Below, one piece after another: positions 10,151 through 19,410 of a DNA stretch of 64,000 nt (its first letter is position 1; every line of letters starts with the position of its first letter). The DNA is from Antedon bifida (lineage: Eukaryota > Echinodermata > Crinoidea > Comatulida > Antedonidae). Under the pieces are notes generated by a model that had not been told where the DNA came from, ran no database searches, and was given only the letters and a program-made list of their open reading frames with translations. The position numbers were made by a program, and so were the translations under genes. The stretch spans positions 12,224,917 through 12,288,916 of the forward strand of contig OY727101.1 of assembly GCA_963402885.1 (NCBI GenBank). The letters are read 5' to 3'.

Positions 10151-10247
10151 CCCTCGATAGCTCAGTTGGTAGAGCGGAGGACTGTAGAGTTAATTAATTG
10201 ATGATGATGATATCCTTAGGTCGCTGGTTCAAATCCGGCTCGAGGGA
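10151..10247 (+). tRNA. tRNA-Tyr (GTA), intron-containing
   Basis: Typical of the left block. The 5' exon (37 nt) carries the A box (TAGCTCAGTTGG) and anticodon GTA. A 24-nt AT-rich intron follows one base after the anticodon. The 3' exon (36 nt) holds the B box GGTTCAAATCC. Acceptor CCCTCGA pairs fully with TCGAGGG, discriminator A. A T-run follows as Pol III stop. The product delivers Tyr at UAU/UAC after intron removal. Confidence 0.93.
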
Positions 10248-10331
10248 ATATTTTTTTCCCCATTTTCTTTTGTTTTCCATTGATAATGAATTTTTAACAG
10301 ATTTTACAGTCTTGGGATAACTTACCTATTC

Positions 10332-10585
10332 TTTTAGGTAAGTTCCAAACACGAACACCAATATTAGCGCTTAAATTTAGGGGCTCCTCAAGTTTTCCCA
10401 TATGGTCTAGTGGTTAGGATTCGGCGTTTTCACCGCCGCGGCCCGGGTTCGATTCCCGGTGTGGGAAATTATTTTATTTCTTGTCTAGGCCTATAATATT
10501 TTATTTGAAATAATCAAGAATGGGTAAATTATCCCAATACTGTAAAATCTTTTCAAAATTCATTATCAATGAAAAACAAAGGAAA
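10332..10585 (+). repeat. Inverted segment of the array
   Basis: The spacer, tRNA-Glu and downstream sequence run in the reverse order and orientation of all other modules, from GGTAAGTTCCAAACACG to CAAAGGAAAA. It then joins a normal Tyr 3'-exon spacer. Ends are approximate. Confidence 0.85.
10396..10467 (+). tRNA. tRNA-Glu (TTC), the only plus-strand copy
   Basis: 72 nt: acceptor TCCCATA with TGTGGGA, loop TTTTCAC, discriminator A. It delivers Glu at GAA/GAG codons. A TTATTTTATTT tract downstream can stop Pol III. It lies inside the inverted segment. Confidence 0.93.
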
Positions 10586-10602
10586 ATTAATTATGCATTG
10601 GT

Positions 10603-10638
10603 ATCCTTAGGTCGCTGGTTCAAATCCGACTCGAGGGA
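10603..10638 (+). pseudogene. tRNA-Tyr 3' exon only
   Basis: Begins ATCCTTAGG directly after TATGCATTGGT; ends CGAGGGA. It sits next to the inverted segment. Confidence 0.85.
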
Positions 10639-10759
10639 AGATTTGTATTCCCATTTCCTTTTTTTTTTATTGATAATGATTTTTGAAAAAATTTTACAGT
10701 CTTGGGATAATTTACCTATTCTATTTCAGATAATTATTATAGACAAGAATTAAAATAAT

Positions 10760-10831
10760 TTCCCACACCGGGAATCGAACCCGGGCCGCGGCGGTAAAAA
10801 CGCCGAATCCTAACCACTAGACTATATGGGA
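10760..10831 (-). tRNA. tRNA-Glu body with anticodon TTT
   Basis: 72 nt and otherwise like its Glu-TTC neighbours, but the loop reads TTTTTAC instead of TTTTCAC: base 36 is changed C to T, so the anticodon is UUU (Lys codons). One D-loop change (ACTATATGG). It could be a silent relic or a misreading tRNA. Confidence 0.85.
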
Positions 10832-10959
10832 AAACTTGAGAAGCCCCTAAATTTAAGCGCTAATATTGGTGTTCGTGTTTGGAACACGATTCATTATCAG
10901 AACATTTGATTGAAACAAACATTCCATAATTGGCTACGATCAACGAAAGAGAGATACCA

Positions 10960-11056
10960 CCCTCGATAGCTCAGTTGGTAGAGCGGAGGACTGTAGTGTT
11001 AATTAATTGATGATGATGATATCCTTAGGTCGCTGGTTCAAATACGGCTCGAGGGA
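10960..11056 (+). tRNA. tRNA-Tyr (GTA)
   Basis: Exons 37 + 36 nt, 24-nt intron (AGTG changed to TGTT at its start). T stem has one change (AAATACGG). Confidence 0.85.
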
Positions 11057-11183
11057 ATATTTTTTCCCCATTTTCTTTTGTTTTCCATTGATAATGAATT
11101 TTTAAAAGATTTTACAGTCTTGGGATAACTTACCTATTCTTTTTTATTTCAAACAGAATCGAATAGACAATAAATAAAATAAT

Positions 11184-11255
11184 TTCCCACACCGGGAATC
11201 GAACCCGGGCCGCGGCGGTGAGAGCGCCGAATCCTAACCACTAGACCATATGGGA
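11184..11255 (-). tRNA. tRNA-Glu (CTC)
   Basis: 72 nt, loop CTCTCAC, which reads GAG. Arms complete. 5' flank is of the CACGTGAGGAACCC type. Confidence 0.92.
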
Positions 11256-11333
11256 ACACGTGAGGAACCCAAAATTTAAGTGCTAATGTTGTTGTTCATG
11301 TTTATCATTGTACACGATTAATTATGCATTGGT

Positions 11334-11369
11334 ATCCTTAGGTCGCTGGTTCAAATCCGACTCGAGGTA
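11334..11369 (+). pseudogene. tRNA-Tyr 3' exon only
   Basis: B box intact; end drifted to CGAGGTA. Confidence 0.8.
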
Positions 11370-11503
11370 AGATTTGTATTCCCATTTTCCTTTGTTTTTC
11401 ATTGATAATGAATTTTTAAAAGATTTTACAGTATTGGGATAATTTACCCATTCTTGATTATTTCAAATAAAATATTATAGGCCTAGACAAGAAATAAAAT
11501 AAT

Positions 11504-11575
11504 TTCCCACACCGGGCATCGAACCCGGGCCGCGGCGGTGAAAAGGCCGAATCCTAACCACTAGAGCATATGGGA
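11504..11575 (-). tRNA. tRNA-Glu (TTC), diverged
   Basis: 72 nt. Changes in the T loop (GGGCATCG on plus), in the anticodon stem (AAAAGGCC) and in the D arm (CTAGAGCAT) make function doubtful. Confidence 0.6.
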
Positions 11576-11703
11576 AAACTTGAGAAGCCCCTAAATTTAA
11601 GCGCTAATATTGGTGTTCGTGTTTGGAACACGATTCATTATCAGTACATTTGATTGAAACAAACATTCCATAATAGGCTACGATCAACGAAAGAGAGACA
11701 CCA

Positions 11704-11793
11704 CCCTCGATAGCTCAGTTGGTAGAGCGGAGGACTGTATTAATTGATTATGATGATATCCTTAGGTCGCTGGTTCAAATCCGGCTCGTTGGA
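11704..11793 (+). tRNA. tRNA-Tyr (GTA), diverged
   Basis: The exon-intron join is shortened (GACTGTATTAATTG) and the 3' end is CGTTGGA, which mispairs with the CCCTCGA acceptor at two places. Confidence 0.55.
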
Positions 11794-11908
11794 AGATTTT
11801 TATTCCCATTTTCCTTTGTTTGAAAAGATTTTACAGTATTGGGATAATTTACCCATTCTTGATTATTTCAAATAAAATATTATAGGCCTAGACAAGAAAT
11901 AAAATAAT

Positions 11909-11980
11909 TTCCGACACCGGGAATCGAACCCGGGCCGCGGCGGTGAGAGCGCCGAATCCTAACCACTAGACCATATGGGA
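11909..11980 (-). tRNA. tRNA-Glu (CTC)
   Basis: 72 nt; one acceptor change (CCGACACC on plus) breaks a pair. Confidence 0.75.
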
Positions 11981-12058
11981 ACACTTGAGGAACCCAAAAT
12001 TTAAGCGCTAATGTTGTTGTTCATGTTTATCATGGTACACGATTAATTATGCATTGGT

Positions 12059-12094
12059 ATCCTTAGGTCGCTGGTTCAAATCCGACTCGTGGGA
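12059..12094 (+). pseudogene. tRNA-Tyr 3' exon only
   Basis: First copy of the common left-block form, with a CGTGGGA end that no longer matches a Tyr acceptor. Confidence 0.85.
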
Positions 12095-12228
12095 AGATTT
12101 TTATTCCCATTTTCCTTTGTTTTCCATTGATAATGAATTTTGAAAAGATTTTACAGTATTGGGATAATTTACCCATTCTTGATTATTTCAAATAAAATAT
12201 TATAGGCCTAGACAAGAAATAAAATAAT

Positions 12229-12305
12229 TTCCCACACCGGGAATCGAACCCGGGCCGCGGCGGTGAAAACGCCGAATCCTAACCTAACCACTAGACCATA
12301 TGGGA
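12229..12305 (-). tRNA. tRNA-Glu (TTC) with 5-nt insertion
   Basis: 77 nt: CCTAA is duplicated in the D arm (AACCTAACCAC on plus). The rest is intact. Confidence 0.7.
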
Positions 12306-12433
12306 AAACTTGAGAAGCCCCTAAATTTAAGCGCTAATATTGGTGTTCGTGTTTGGAACACGATTCATTATCAGTACATTTGATTGAAACAAACATTCCA
12401 TAATAGGCTACGATCAACGAAAGAGAGACACCA

Positions 12434-12530
12434 CCCTCGATAGCTCAGTTGGTAGAGCGGAGGACTGTAGAGTTAATTAATTGATTATGATGATATCCTT
12501 ATCCCGCTGGTTCAAATCCGGCTCAAGGGA
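12434..12530 (+). tRNA. tRNA-Tyr (GTA), diverged
   Basis: 97 nt with 24-nt intron. The 3' exon has TTATCCCGCTGG and a CAAGGGA end (one acceptor mismatch). Confidence 0.6.
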
Positions 12531-12658
12531 ATATTTTTATTCCCATTTTCTTTGTTTTCCATTGATAATGAATTTTTAAAAGATTTTACAGTCTTGTGAT
12601 AACTTACCTATTCTTTTTTTATTTCAAACAGAATCGAATAGACAATAAATATAATATT

Positions 12659-12730
12659 TTCCCATACCGGGAATCGAACCCGGGCCGCGGCGGTGAGAGC
12701 GCCGAATCCTAACCACTAGACCATATGGGA
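12659..12730 (-). tRNA. tRNA-Glu (CTC)
   Basis: 72 nt; 3' end TATGGGA pairs perfectly with TCCCATA. Confidence 0.93.
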
Positions 12731-12808
12731 ACACTTGAGGAACCCAAAATTTAAGCGCTAATGTTGTTGTTCATGTTTATCATGGTACACGATTAATTAT
12801 GCATTGGT

Positions 12809-12844
12809 ATCCTTAGGTCGCTGGTTCAAATCCGACTCGTGGGA
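12809..12844 (+). pseudogene. tRNA-Tyr 3' exon only
   Basis: CGTGGGA end; B box intact. Confidence 0.85.
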
Positions 12845-12978
12845 AGATTTTTATTCCCATTTTCCTTTGTTTTCCATTGATAATGAATTTTGAAAAGATT
12901 TTACAGTATTGGGATAATTTACCCATTCTTGATTATTTCAAATAAAATATTATAGGCCTAGACAAGAAATAAAATAAT

Positions 12979-13050
12979 TTCCCACACCGGGAATCGAACC
13001 CGGGCCGCGGCGGTGAAAACGCCGAATCCTAACCACTAGACCATATGGGA
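12979..13050 (-). tRNA. tRNA-Glu (TTC)
   Basis: 72 nt, loop TTTTCAC, TGTGGGA end. Confidence 0.93.
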
Positions 13051-13177
13051 AACTTGAGAAGCCCCTAAATTTAAGCGCTAATATTGGTGTTCGTGTTTGG
13101 AACACGATTCATTATCAGTACATTTGATTGAAACAAACATTCCATAATAGGCTACGATCAACGAAAGAGAGACACCA

Positions 13178-13274
13178 CCCTCGATAGCTCAGTTGGTAGA
13201 GCGGAGGACTGTAGAGTTAATTAATTGATTATGATGATATCCTTAGGTCGCTGGTTCAAATCCGGCTCGAGGGA
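13178..13274 (+). tRNA. tRNA-Tyr (GTA)
   Basis: 37 + 24-nt intron + 36; all arms pair. Starts the first super-repeat. Confidence 0.93.
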
Positions 13275-13402
13275 ATATTTTTATTCCCATTTTCTTTGTT
13301 TTCCATTGATAATGAATTTTTAAAAGATTTTACAGTCTTGTGATAACTTACCTATTCTTTTTTTATTTCAAACAGAATCGAATAGACAATAAATAAAATA
13401 TT

Positions 13403-13474
13403 TTCCCATACCGGGAATCGAACCCGGGCCGCGGCGGTGAGAGCGCCGAATCCTAACCACTAGACCATATGGGA
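13403..13474 (-). tRNA. tRNA-Glu (CTC)
   Basis: 72 nt; perfect TCCCATA/TATGGGA acceptor. Confidence 0.93.
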
Positions 13475-13552
13475 ACACTTGAGGAACCCAAAATTTAAGC
13501 GCTAATGTTGTTGTTCATGTTTATCATGGTACACGATTAATTATGCATTGGT

Positions 13553-13588
13553 ATCCTTAGGTCGCTGGTTCAAATCCGACTCGAGGGA
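13553..13588 (+). pseudogene. tRNA-Tyr 3' exon only
   Basis: CGAGGGA end, unlike the CGTGGGA majority of this block. Confidence 0.85.
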
Positions 13589-13724
13589 AGATTTTTATTC
13601 CCATTTTCCTTTGTTTTCCATTGATAATGAATTTTGAAAAGATTTTACAGTATTGGGATAATATTTACCCATTCTTGATTATTTCAAATAAAATATTATA
13701 GGCCTAGACAAGAAATAAAATAAT

Positions 13725-13796
13725 TTCCCACACCGGGAATCGAACCCGGGCCGCGGCGGTGAGAGCGCCGAATCCTAACCACTAAACCATATGGGA
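13725..13796 (-). tRNA. tRNA-Glu (CTC)
   Basis: 72 nt; one D-loop change (ACTAAACC on plus) shared with the copy at 15859. Confidence 0.88.
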
Positions 13797-13877
13797 ACAC
13801 TTGAGGAACCCAAAATTTAAGCGCTAATGTAATTGTTGTTCATGTTTATCATGGTACACGATTAATTATGCATTGGT

Positions 13878-13913
13878 ATCCTTAGGTCGCTGGTTCAAAT
13901 CCGACTCGTGGGA
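13878..13913 (+). pseudogene. tRNA-Tyr 3' exon only
   Basis: CGTGGGA end; spacer carries the extra AATTG mark. Confidence 0.85.
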
Positions 13914-14047
13914 AGATTTTTATTCCCATTTTCCTTTGTTTTCCATTGATAATGAATTTTGAAAAGATTTTACAGTATTGGGATAATTTACCCATTCTTG
14001 ATTATTTCAAATAAAATATTATAGGCCTAGACAAGAAATAAAATAAT

Positions 14048-14119
14048 TTCCCACACCGGGAATCGAACCCGGGCCGCGGCGGTGAAAACGCCGAATCCTA
14101 ACCACTAGACCATATGGGA
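14048..14119 (-). tRNA. tRNA-Glu (TTC)
   Basis: 72 nt; last gene of its module. Confidence 0.93.
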
Positions 14120-14246
14120 AACTTGAGAAGCCCCTAAATTTAAGCGCTAATATTGGTGTTCGTGTTTGGAACACGATTCATTATCAGTACATTTGATTGA
14201 AACAAACATTCCATAATAGGCTACGATCAACGAAAGAGAGACACCA

Positions 14247-14343
14247 CCCTCGATAGCTCAGTTGGTAGAGCGGAGGACTGTAGAGTTAATTAATTGATTA
14301 TGATGATATCCTTAGGTCGCTGGTTCAAATCCGGCTCGAGGGA
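14247..14343 (+). tRNA. tRNA-Tyr (GTA)
   Basis: 24-nt intron; acceptor fully paired. Confidence 0.93.
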
Positions 14344-14471
14344 ATATTTTTATTCCCATTTTCTTTGTTTTCCATTGATAATGAATTTTTAAAAGATTTT
14401 ACAGTCTTGTGATAACTTACCTATTCTTTTTTTATTTCAAACAGAATCGAATAGACAATAAATAAAATATT

Positions 14472-14543
14472 TTCCCATACCGGGAATCGAACCCGGGCCG
14501 CGGCGGTGAGAGCGCCGAATCCTAACCACTAGACCATATGGGA
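14472..14543 (-). tRNA. tRNA-Glu (CTC)
   Basis: 72 nt; perfect acceptor. Confidence 0.93.
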
Positions 14544-14622
14544 ACACTTGAGGAACCCAAAATTTAAGCGCTAATGTTGTTGTTCATGTTTATCATGGTA
14601 CACGATTAATTTATGCATTGGT

Positions 14623-14658
14623 ATCCTTAGGTCGCTGGTTCAAATCCGACTCGTGGGA
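14623..14658 (+). pseudogene. tRNA-Tyr 3' exon only
   Basis: CGTGGGA end; preceded by the ATTAATTTATGC mark. Confidence 0.85.
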
Positions 14659-14792
14659 AGATTTTTATTCCCATTTTCCTTTGTTTTCCATTGATAATGA
14701 ATTTTGAAAAGATTTTACAGTATTGGGATAATTTACCCATTCTTCATTATTTCAAATAAAATATTATAGGCCTAGACAAGAAATAAAATAAT

Positions 14793-14864
14793 TTCCCACA
14801 CCGGGAATCGAACCCGGGCCGCGGCGGTGAGAGCGCCGAATCCTAACCACTAGACCATATGGGA
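14793..14864 (-). tRNA. tRNA-Glu (CTC)
   Basis: 72 nt, TGTGGGA end; second CTC gene of a 1.07-kb module. Confidence 0.93.
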
Positions 14865-14942
14865 ACACTTGAGGAACCCAAAATTTAAGCGCTAATGTTG
14901 TTGTTCATGTTTATCATGGTACACGATTAATTATGCATTGGT

Positions 14943-14978
14943 ATCCTTAGGTCGCTGGTTCAAATCCGACTCGTGGGA
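14943..14978 (+). pseudogene. tRNA-Tyr 3' exon only
   Basis: CGTGGGA end; exactly 320 bp after the previous copy. Confidence 0.85.
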
Positions 14979-15112
14979 AGATTTTTATTCCCATTTTCCT
15001 TTGTTTTCCATTGATAATGAATTTTGAAAAGATTTTACAGTATTGGGATAATTTACCCATTCTTGATTATTTCAAATAAAATATTATAGGCCTAGACAAG
15101 AAATAAAATAAT

Positions 15113-15184
15113 TTCCCACACCGGGAATCGAACCCGGGCCGCGGCGGTGAAAACGCCGAATCCTAACCACTAGACCATATGGGA
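15113..15184 (-). tRNA. tRNA-Glu (TTC)
   Basis: 72 nt, loop TTTTCAC. Confidence 0.93.
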
Positions 15185-15311
15185 AACTTGAGAAGCCCCT
15201 AAATTTAAGCGCTAATATTGGTGTTCGTGTTTGGAACACGATTCATTATCAGTACATTTGATTGAAACAAACATTCCATAATAGGCTACGATCAACGAAA
15301 GAGAGACACCA

Positions 15312-15408
15312 CCCTCGATAGCTCAGTTGGTAGAGCGGAGGACTGTAGAGTTAATTAATTGATTATGATGATATCCTTAGGTCGCTGGTTCAAATCCGGC
15401 TCGAGGGA
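15312..15408 (+). tRNA. tRNA-Tyr (GTA)
   Basis: 24-nt intron; starts the second super-repeat. Confidence 0.93.
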
Positions 15409-15536
15409 ATATTTTTATTCCCATTTTCTTTGTTTTCCATTGATAATGAATTTTTAAAAGATTTTACAGTCTTGTGATAACTTACCTATTCTTTTTTTAT
15501 TTCAAACAGAATCGAATAGACAATAAATAAAATATT

Positions 15537-15608
15537 TTCCCATACCGGGAATCGAACCCGGGCCGCGGCGGTGAGAGCGCCGAATCCTAACCACTAGACC
15601 ATATGGGA
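15537..15608 (-). tRNA. tRNA-Glu (CTC)
   Basis: 72 nt; perfect acceptor. Confidence 0.93.
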
Positions 15609-15686
15609 ACACTTGAGGAACCCAAAATTTAAGCGCTAATGTTGTTGTTCATGTTTATCATGGTACACGATTAATTATGCATTGGT

Positions 15687-15722
15687 ATCCTTAGGTCGCT
15701 GGTTCAAATCCGACTCGAGGGA
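15687..15722 (+). pseudogene. tRNA-Tyr 3' exon only
   Basis: CGAGGGA end, matching its partner at 13553. Confidence 0.85.
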
Positions 15723-15858
15723 AGATTTTTATTCCCATTTTCCTTTGTTTTCCATTGATAATGAATTTTGAAAAGATTTTACAGTATTGGGATAATATTT
15801 ACCCATTCTTGATTATTTCAAATAAAATATTATAGGCCTAGACAAGAAATAAAATAAT

Positions 15859-15930
15859 TTCCCACACCGGGAATCGAACCCGGGCCGCGGCGGTGAGAGC
15901 GCCGAATCCTAACCACTAAACCATATGGGA
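15859..15930 (-). tRNA. tRNA-Glu (CTC)
   Basis: 72 nt; ACTAAACC mark as at 13725. Confidence 0.88.
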
Positions 15931-16011
15931 ACACTTGAGGAACCCAAAATTTAAGCGCTAATGTAATTGTTGTTCATGTTTATCATGGTACACGATTAAT
16001 TATGCATTGGT

Positions 16012-16047
16012 ATCCTTAGGTCGCTGGTTCAAATCCGACTCGTGGGA
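16012..16047 (+). pseudogene. tRNA-Tyr 3' exon only
   Basis: CGTGGGA end; AATTG mark upstream. Confidence 0.85.
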
Positions 16048-16181
16048 AGATTTTTATTCCCATTTTCCTTTGTTTTCCATTGATAATGAATTTTGAAAAG
16101 ATTTTACAGTATTGGGATAATTTACCCATTCTTGATTATTTCAAATAAAATATTATAGGCCTAGACAAGAAATAAAATAAT

Positions 16182-16253
16182 TTCCCACACCGGGAATCGA
16201 ACCCGGGCCGCGGCGGTGAAAACGCCGAATCCTAACCACTAGACCATATGGGA
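16182..16253 (-). tRNA. tRNA-Glu (TTC)
   Basis: 72 nt, loop TTTTCAC. Confidence 0.93.
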
Positions 16254-16380
16254 AACTTGAGAAGCCCCTAAATTTAAGCGCTAATATTGGTGTTCGTGTT
16301 TGGAACACGATTCATTATCAGTACATTTGATTGAAACAAACATTCCATAATAGGCTACGATCAACGAAAGAGAGACACCA

Positions 16381-16477
16381 CCCTCGATAGCTCAGTTGGT
16401 AGAGCGGAGGACTGTAGAGTTAATTAATTGATTATGATGATATCCTTAGGTCGCTGGTTCAAATCCGGCTCGAGGGA
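16381..16477 (+). tRNA. tRNA-Tyr (GTA)
   Basis: 24-nt intron; acceptor fully paired. Confidence 0.93.
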
Positions 16478-16605
16478 ATATTTTTATTCCCATTTTCTTT
16501 GTTTTCCATTGATAATGAATTTTTAAAAGATTTTACAGTCTTGTGATAACTTACCTATTCTTTTTTTATTTCAAACAGAATCGAATAGACAATAAATAAA
16601 ATATT

Positions 16606-16677
16606 TTCCCATACCGGGAATCGAACCCGGGCCGCGGCGGTGAGAGCGCCGAATCCTAACCACTAGACCATATGGGA
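16606..16677 (-). tRNA. tRNA-Glu (CTC)
   Basis: 72 nt; perfect acceptor. Confidence 0.93.
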
Positions 16678-16756
16678 ACACTTGAGGAACCCAAAATTTA
16701 AGCGCTAATGTTGTTGTTCATGTTTATCATGGTACACGATTAATTTATGCATTGGT

Positions 16757-16792
16757 ATCCTTAGGTCGCTGGTTCAAATCCGACTCGTGGGA
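16757..16792 (+). pseudogene. tRNA-Tyr 3' exon only
   Basis: CGTGGGA end; ATTAATTTATGC mark. Confidence 0.85.
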
Positions 16793-16926
16793 AGATTTTT
16801 ATTCCCATTTTCCTTTGTTTTCCATTGATAATGAATTTTGAAAAGATTTTACAGTATTGGGATAATTTACCCATTCTTCATTATTTCAAATAAAATATTA
16901 TAGGCCTAGACAAGAAATAAAATAAT

Positions 16927-16998
16927 TTCCCACACCGGGAATCGAACCCGGGCCGCGGCGGTGAGAGCGCCGAATCCTAACCACTAGACCATATGGGA
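16927..16998 (-). tRNA. tRNA-Glu (CTC)
   Basis: 72 nt, TGTGGGA end. Confidence 0.93.
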
Positions 16999-17076
16999 AC
17001 ACTTGAGGAACCCAAAATTTAAGCGCTAATGTTGTTGTTCATGTTTATCATGGTACACGATTAATTATGCATTGGT

Positions 17077-17112
17077 ATCCTTAGGTCGCTGGTTCAAATC
17101 CGACTCGTGGGA
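17077..17112 (+). pseudogene. tRNA-Tyr 3' exon only
   Basis: CGTGGGA end. Confidence 0.85.
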
Positions 17113-17246
17113 AGATTTTTATTCCCATTTTCCTTTGTTTTCCATTGATAATGAATTTTAAAAAGATTTTACAGTATTGGGATAATTTACCCATTCTTGA
17201 TTATTTCAAATAAAATATTATAGGCCTAGACAAGAAATAAACTAAT

Positions 17247-17318
17247 TTCCCACACCGGGAATCGAACCCGGGCAGCGGCGGTGAAAACGCCGAATCCTAA
17301 CCACTAGACCATATGGGA
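17247..17318 (-). tRNA. tRNA-Glu (TTC)
   Basis: 72 nt; GGGCAGCGG on plus marks a subfamily with one change beside the T stem. Confidence 0.9.
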
Positions 17319-17447
17319 AAACTTGAGAAGCCCCCTAAATTTAAGCGCTAATATTGGTGTTCGTGTTTGGAACACGATTCATTATCAGTACATTTGATTG
17401 AAACAAACATTCCATAATAGGCTACGATCAACGGAAGAGAGACACCA

Positions 17448-17544
17448 CCCTCGATAGCTCAGTTGGTAGAGCGGAGGACTGTAGAGTTAATTAATTGAAT
17501 ATGATGATATCCTTAGGTCGCTGGTTCAAATCCGGCTCGAGGGA
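17448..17544 (+). tRNA. tRNA-Tyr (GTA)
   Basis: 24-nt intron with GAATATGATG in place of GATTATGATG. Confidence 0.93.
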
Positions 17545-17671
17545 ATATTTTTATTCCCATTTTCTTTGTTTTCCATTGATAATGAATTTTTAAAAGATTT
17601 TACAGTCTTGGGATAACTTACCTATTCTTTTTTATTTCAAACAGAATCGAATAGACAATAAATAAAATAAT

Positions 17672-17743
17672 TTCCCATACCGGGAATCGAACCCGGGCCG
17701 CGGCGGTGAGAGCGCCGAATCCTAACCACTAGACCATATGGGA
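17672..17743 (-). tRNA. tRNA-Glu (CTC)
   Basis: 72 nt; perfect acceptor. Confidence 0.93.
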
Positions 17744-17821
17744 ACACTTGAGGAACCCAAAATTTAAGCGCTAATGTTGTTGTTCATGTTTATCATGGTA
17801 CACGATTAATTATGCATTGGT

Positions 17822-17857
17822 ATCCTTAGGTCGCTGGTTCAAATCCGACTCGTGGGA
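17822..17857 (+). pseudogene. tRNA-Tyr 3' exon only
   Basis: CGTGGGA end. Confidence 0.85.
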
Positions 17858-17991
17858 AGATTTTTATTCCCATTTTCCTTTGTTTTCCATTGATAATGAA
17901 TTTTGAAAAGATTTTACAGTATTGGGATAATTTACCCATTCTTGATTATTTCAAATAAAATATTATAGGCCTATACAAGAAATAAAATAAT

Positions 17992-18063
17992 TTCCCACAC
18001 CGGGAATCGAACCCGGGCCGCGGCGGTGAAAACGCCGAATCCTAACCACTAGACCATATGGGA
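17992..18063 (-). tRNA. tRNA-Glu (TTC)
   Basis: 72 nt, loop TTTTCAC; closes a 744-bp module. Confidence 0.93.
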
Positions 18064-18191
18064 AAACTTGAGAAGCCCCTAAATTTAAGCGCTAATATTG
18101 GTGTTCGTGTTTGGAACACGATTCATTATCAGTACATTTGATTGAAACAAACATTCCATAATAGGCTACGATCAACGAAAGAGAGACACCA

Positions 18192-18288
18192 CCCTCGATA
18201 GCTCAGTTGGTAGAGCGGAGGACTGTAGAGTTAATTAATTGATTATGATGATATCCTTAGGTCGCTGGTTCAAATCCGGCTCGAGGGA
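18192..18288 (+). tRNA. tRNA-Tyr (GTA)
   Basis: 24-nt intron (GATTATGATG form). Confidence 0.93.
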
Positions 18289-18416
18289 ATATTTTTATTC
18301 CCATTTTCTTTGTTTTCCATTGATAATGAATTTTTAAAAGATTTTACAGTCTTGTGATAACTTACCTATTCTTTTTTTATTTCAAACAGAATCGAATAGA
18401 CAATAAATAAAATATT

Positions 18417-18488
18417 TTCCCATACCGGGAATCGAACCCGGGCCGCGGCGGTGAGAGCGCCGAATCCTAACCACTAGACCATATGGGA
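18417..18488 (-). tRNA. tRNA-Glu (CTC)
   Basis: 72 nt; perfect acceptor. Confidence 0.93.
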
Positions 18489-18566
18489 ACACTTGAGGAA
18501 CCCAAAATTTAAGCGCTAATGTTGTTGTTCATGTTTATCATGGTACACGATTAATTATGCATTGGT

Positions 18567-18602
18567 ATCCTTAGGTCGCTGGTTCAAATCCGACTCGTGG
18601 GA
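18567..18602 (+). pseudogene. tRNA-Tyr 3' exon only
   Basis: CGTGGGA end. Confidence 0.85.
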
Positions 18603-18736
18603 AGATTTTTATTCCCATTTTCCTTTGTTTTCCATTGATAATGAATTTTAAAAAGATTTTACAGTATTGGGATAATTTACCCATTCTTGATTATTTCAAA
18701 TAAAATATTATAGGCCTAGACAAGAAATAAAATAAT

Positions 18737-18808
18737 TTCCCACACCGGGAATCGAACCCGGGCCGCGGCGGTGAAAACGCCGAATCCTAACCACTAGACC
18801 ATATGGGA
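18737..18808 (-). tRNA. tRNA-Glu (TTC) with CTC-type flank
   Basis: 72 nt, loop TTTTCAC, but its 5' side has the GAACACTTGAGGAACCC flank otherwise tied to CTC genes: a recombinant. Confidence 0.92.
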
Positions 18809-18886
18809 ACACTTGAGGAACCCAAAATTTAAGCGCTAATGTTGTTGTTCATGTTTATCATGGTACATGATTAATTATGCATTGGT

Positions 18887-18922
18887 ATCCTTAGGTCGCT
18901 GGTTCAAATCCGACTCGTGGGA
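18887..18922 (+). pseudogene. tRNA-Tyr 3' exon only
   Basis: CGTGGGA end. Confidence 0.85.
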
Positions 18923-19056
18923 AGATTTTTATTCCCATTTTCCTTTGTTTTCCATTGATAATGAATTTTAAAAAGATTTTACAGTATTGGGATAATTTAC
19001 CCATTCTTGATTATTTCAAATAAAATATTATAGGCCTAGACAATAAATAAAATAAT

Positions 19057-19128
19057 TTCCGACACCGGGAATCGAACCCGGGCCGCGGCGGTGAGAGCGC
19101 CGAATCCTAACCACTAGACCATATGGGA
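19057..19128 (-). tRNA. tRNA-Glu (CTC)
   Basis: 72 nt; CCGACACC acceptor change as at 11909. Confidence 0.75.
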
Positions 19129-19338
19129 ACACTTGAGGAACCCAAAATTTAAGCGCTAATGTTGTTGTTCATGTTTATAATGGTACATGATTAATTATGC
19201 ATTGGTATTTGCATTCCCATTTTCCTTTGTTTTTCATTGATAATGAATTTTGAAAAGATTTTACAGTATTGGGATAATTTACCCATTCTTGATTATTTCA
19301 AATAAAATATTATAGGCCTAGACAAGAAATAAACTAAT
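19129..19338. other. Module that lost the tRNA-Tyr 3' exon
   Basis: Spacer reads TGCATTGGTATTTGCATTCCC: the 36-nt Tyr piece found here in other modules is deleted, so only Glu remains. Confidence 0.8.
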
Positions 19339-19410
19339 TTCCCACACCGGGAATCGAACCCGGGCAGCGGCGGTGAAAACGCCGAATCCTAACCACTAGA
19401 CCATATGGGA
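19339..19410 (-). tRNA. tRNA-Glu (TTC)
   Basis: 72 nt; GGGCAGCGG subfamily. Confidence 0.9.

Larger units (their letters stand above)
13178..17447. repeat. Two tandem copies of a 2.13-kb super-repeat
   Basis: 13178-15311 and 15312-17447 share private marks in the same order: TAATATTTACCC, CACTAAACC, TGTAATTGTTG, ATTAATTTATGC and CATTCTTCATT. Each super-repeat consists of two 1.07-kb modules that differ in these marks. Confidence 0.85.
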
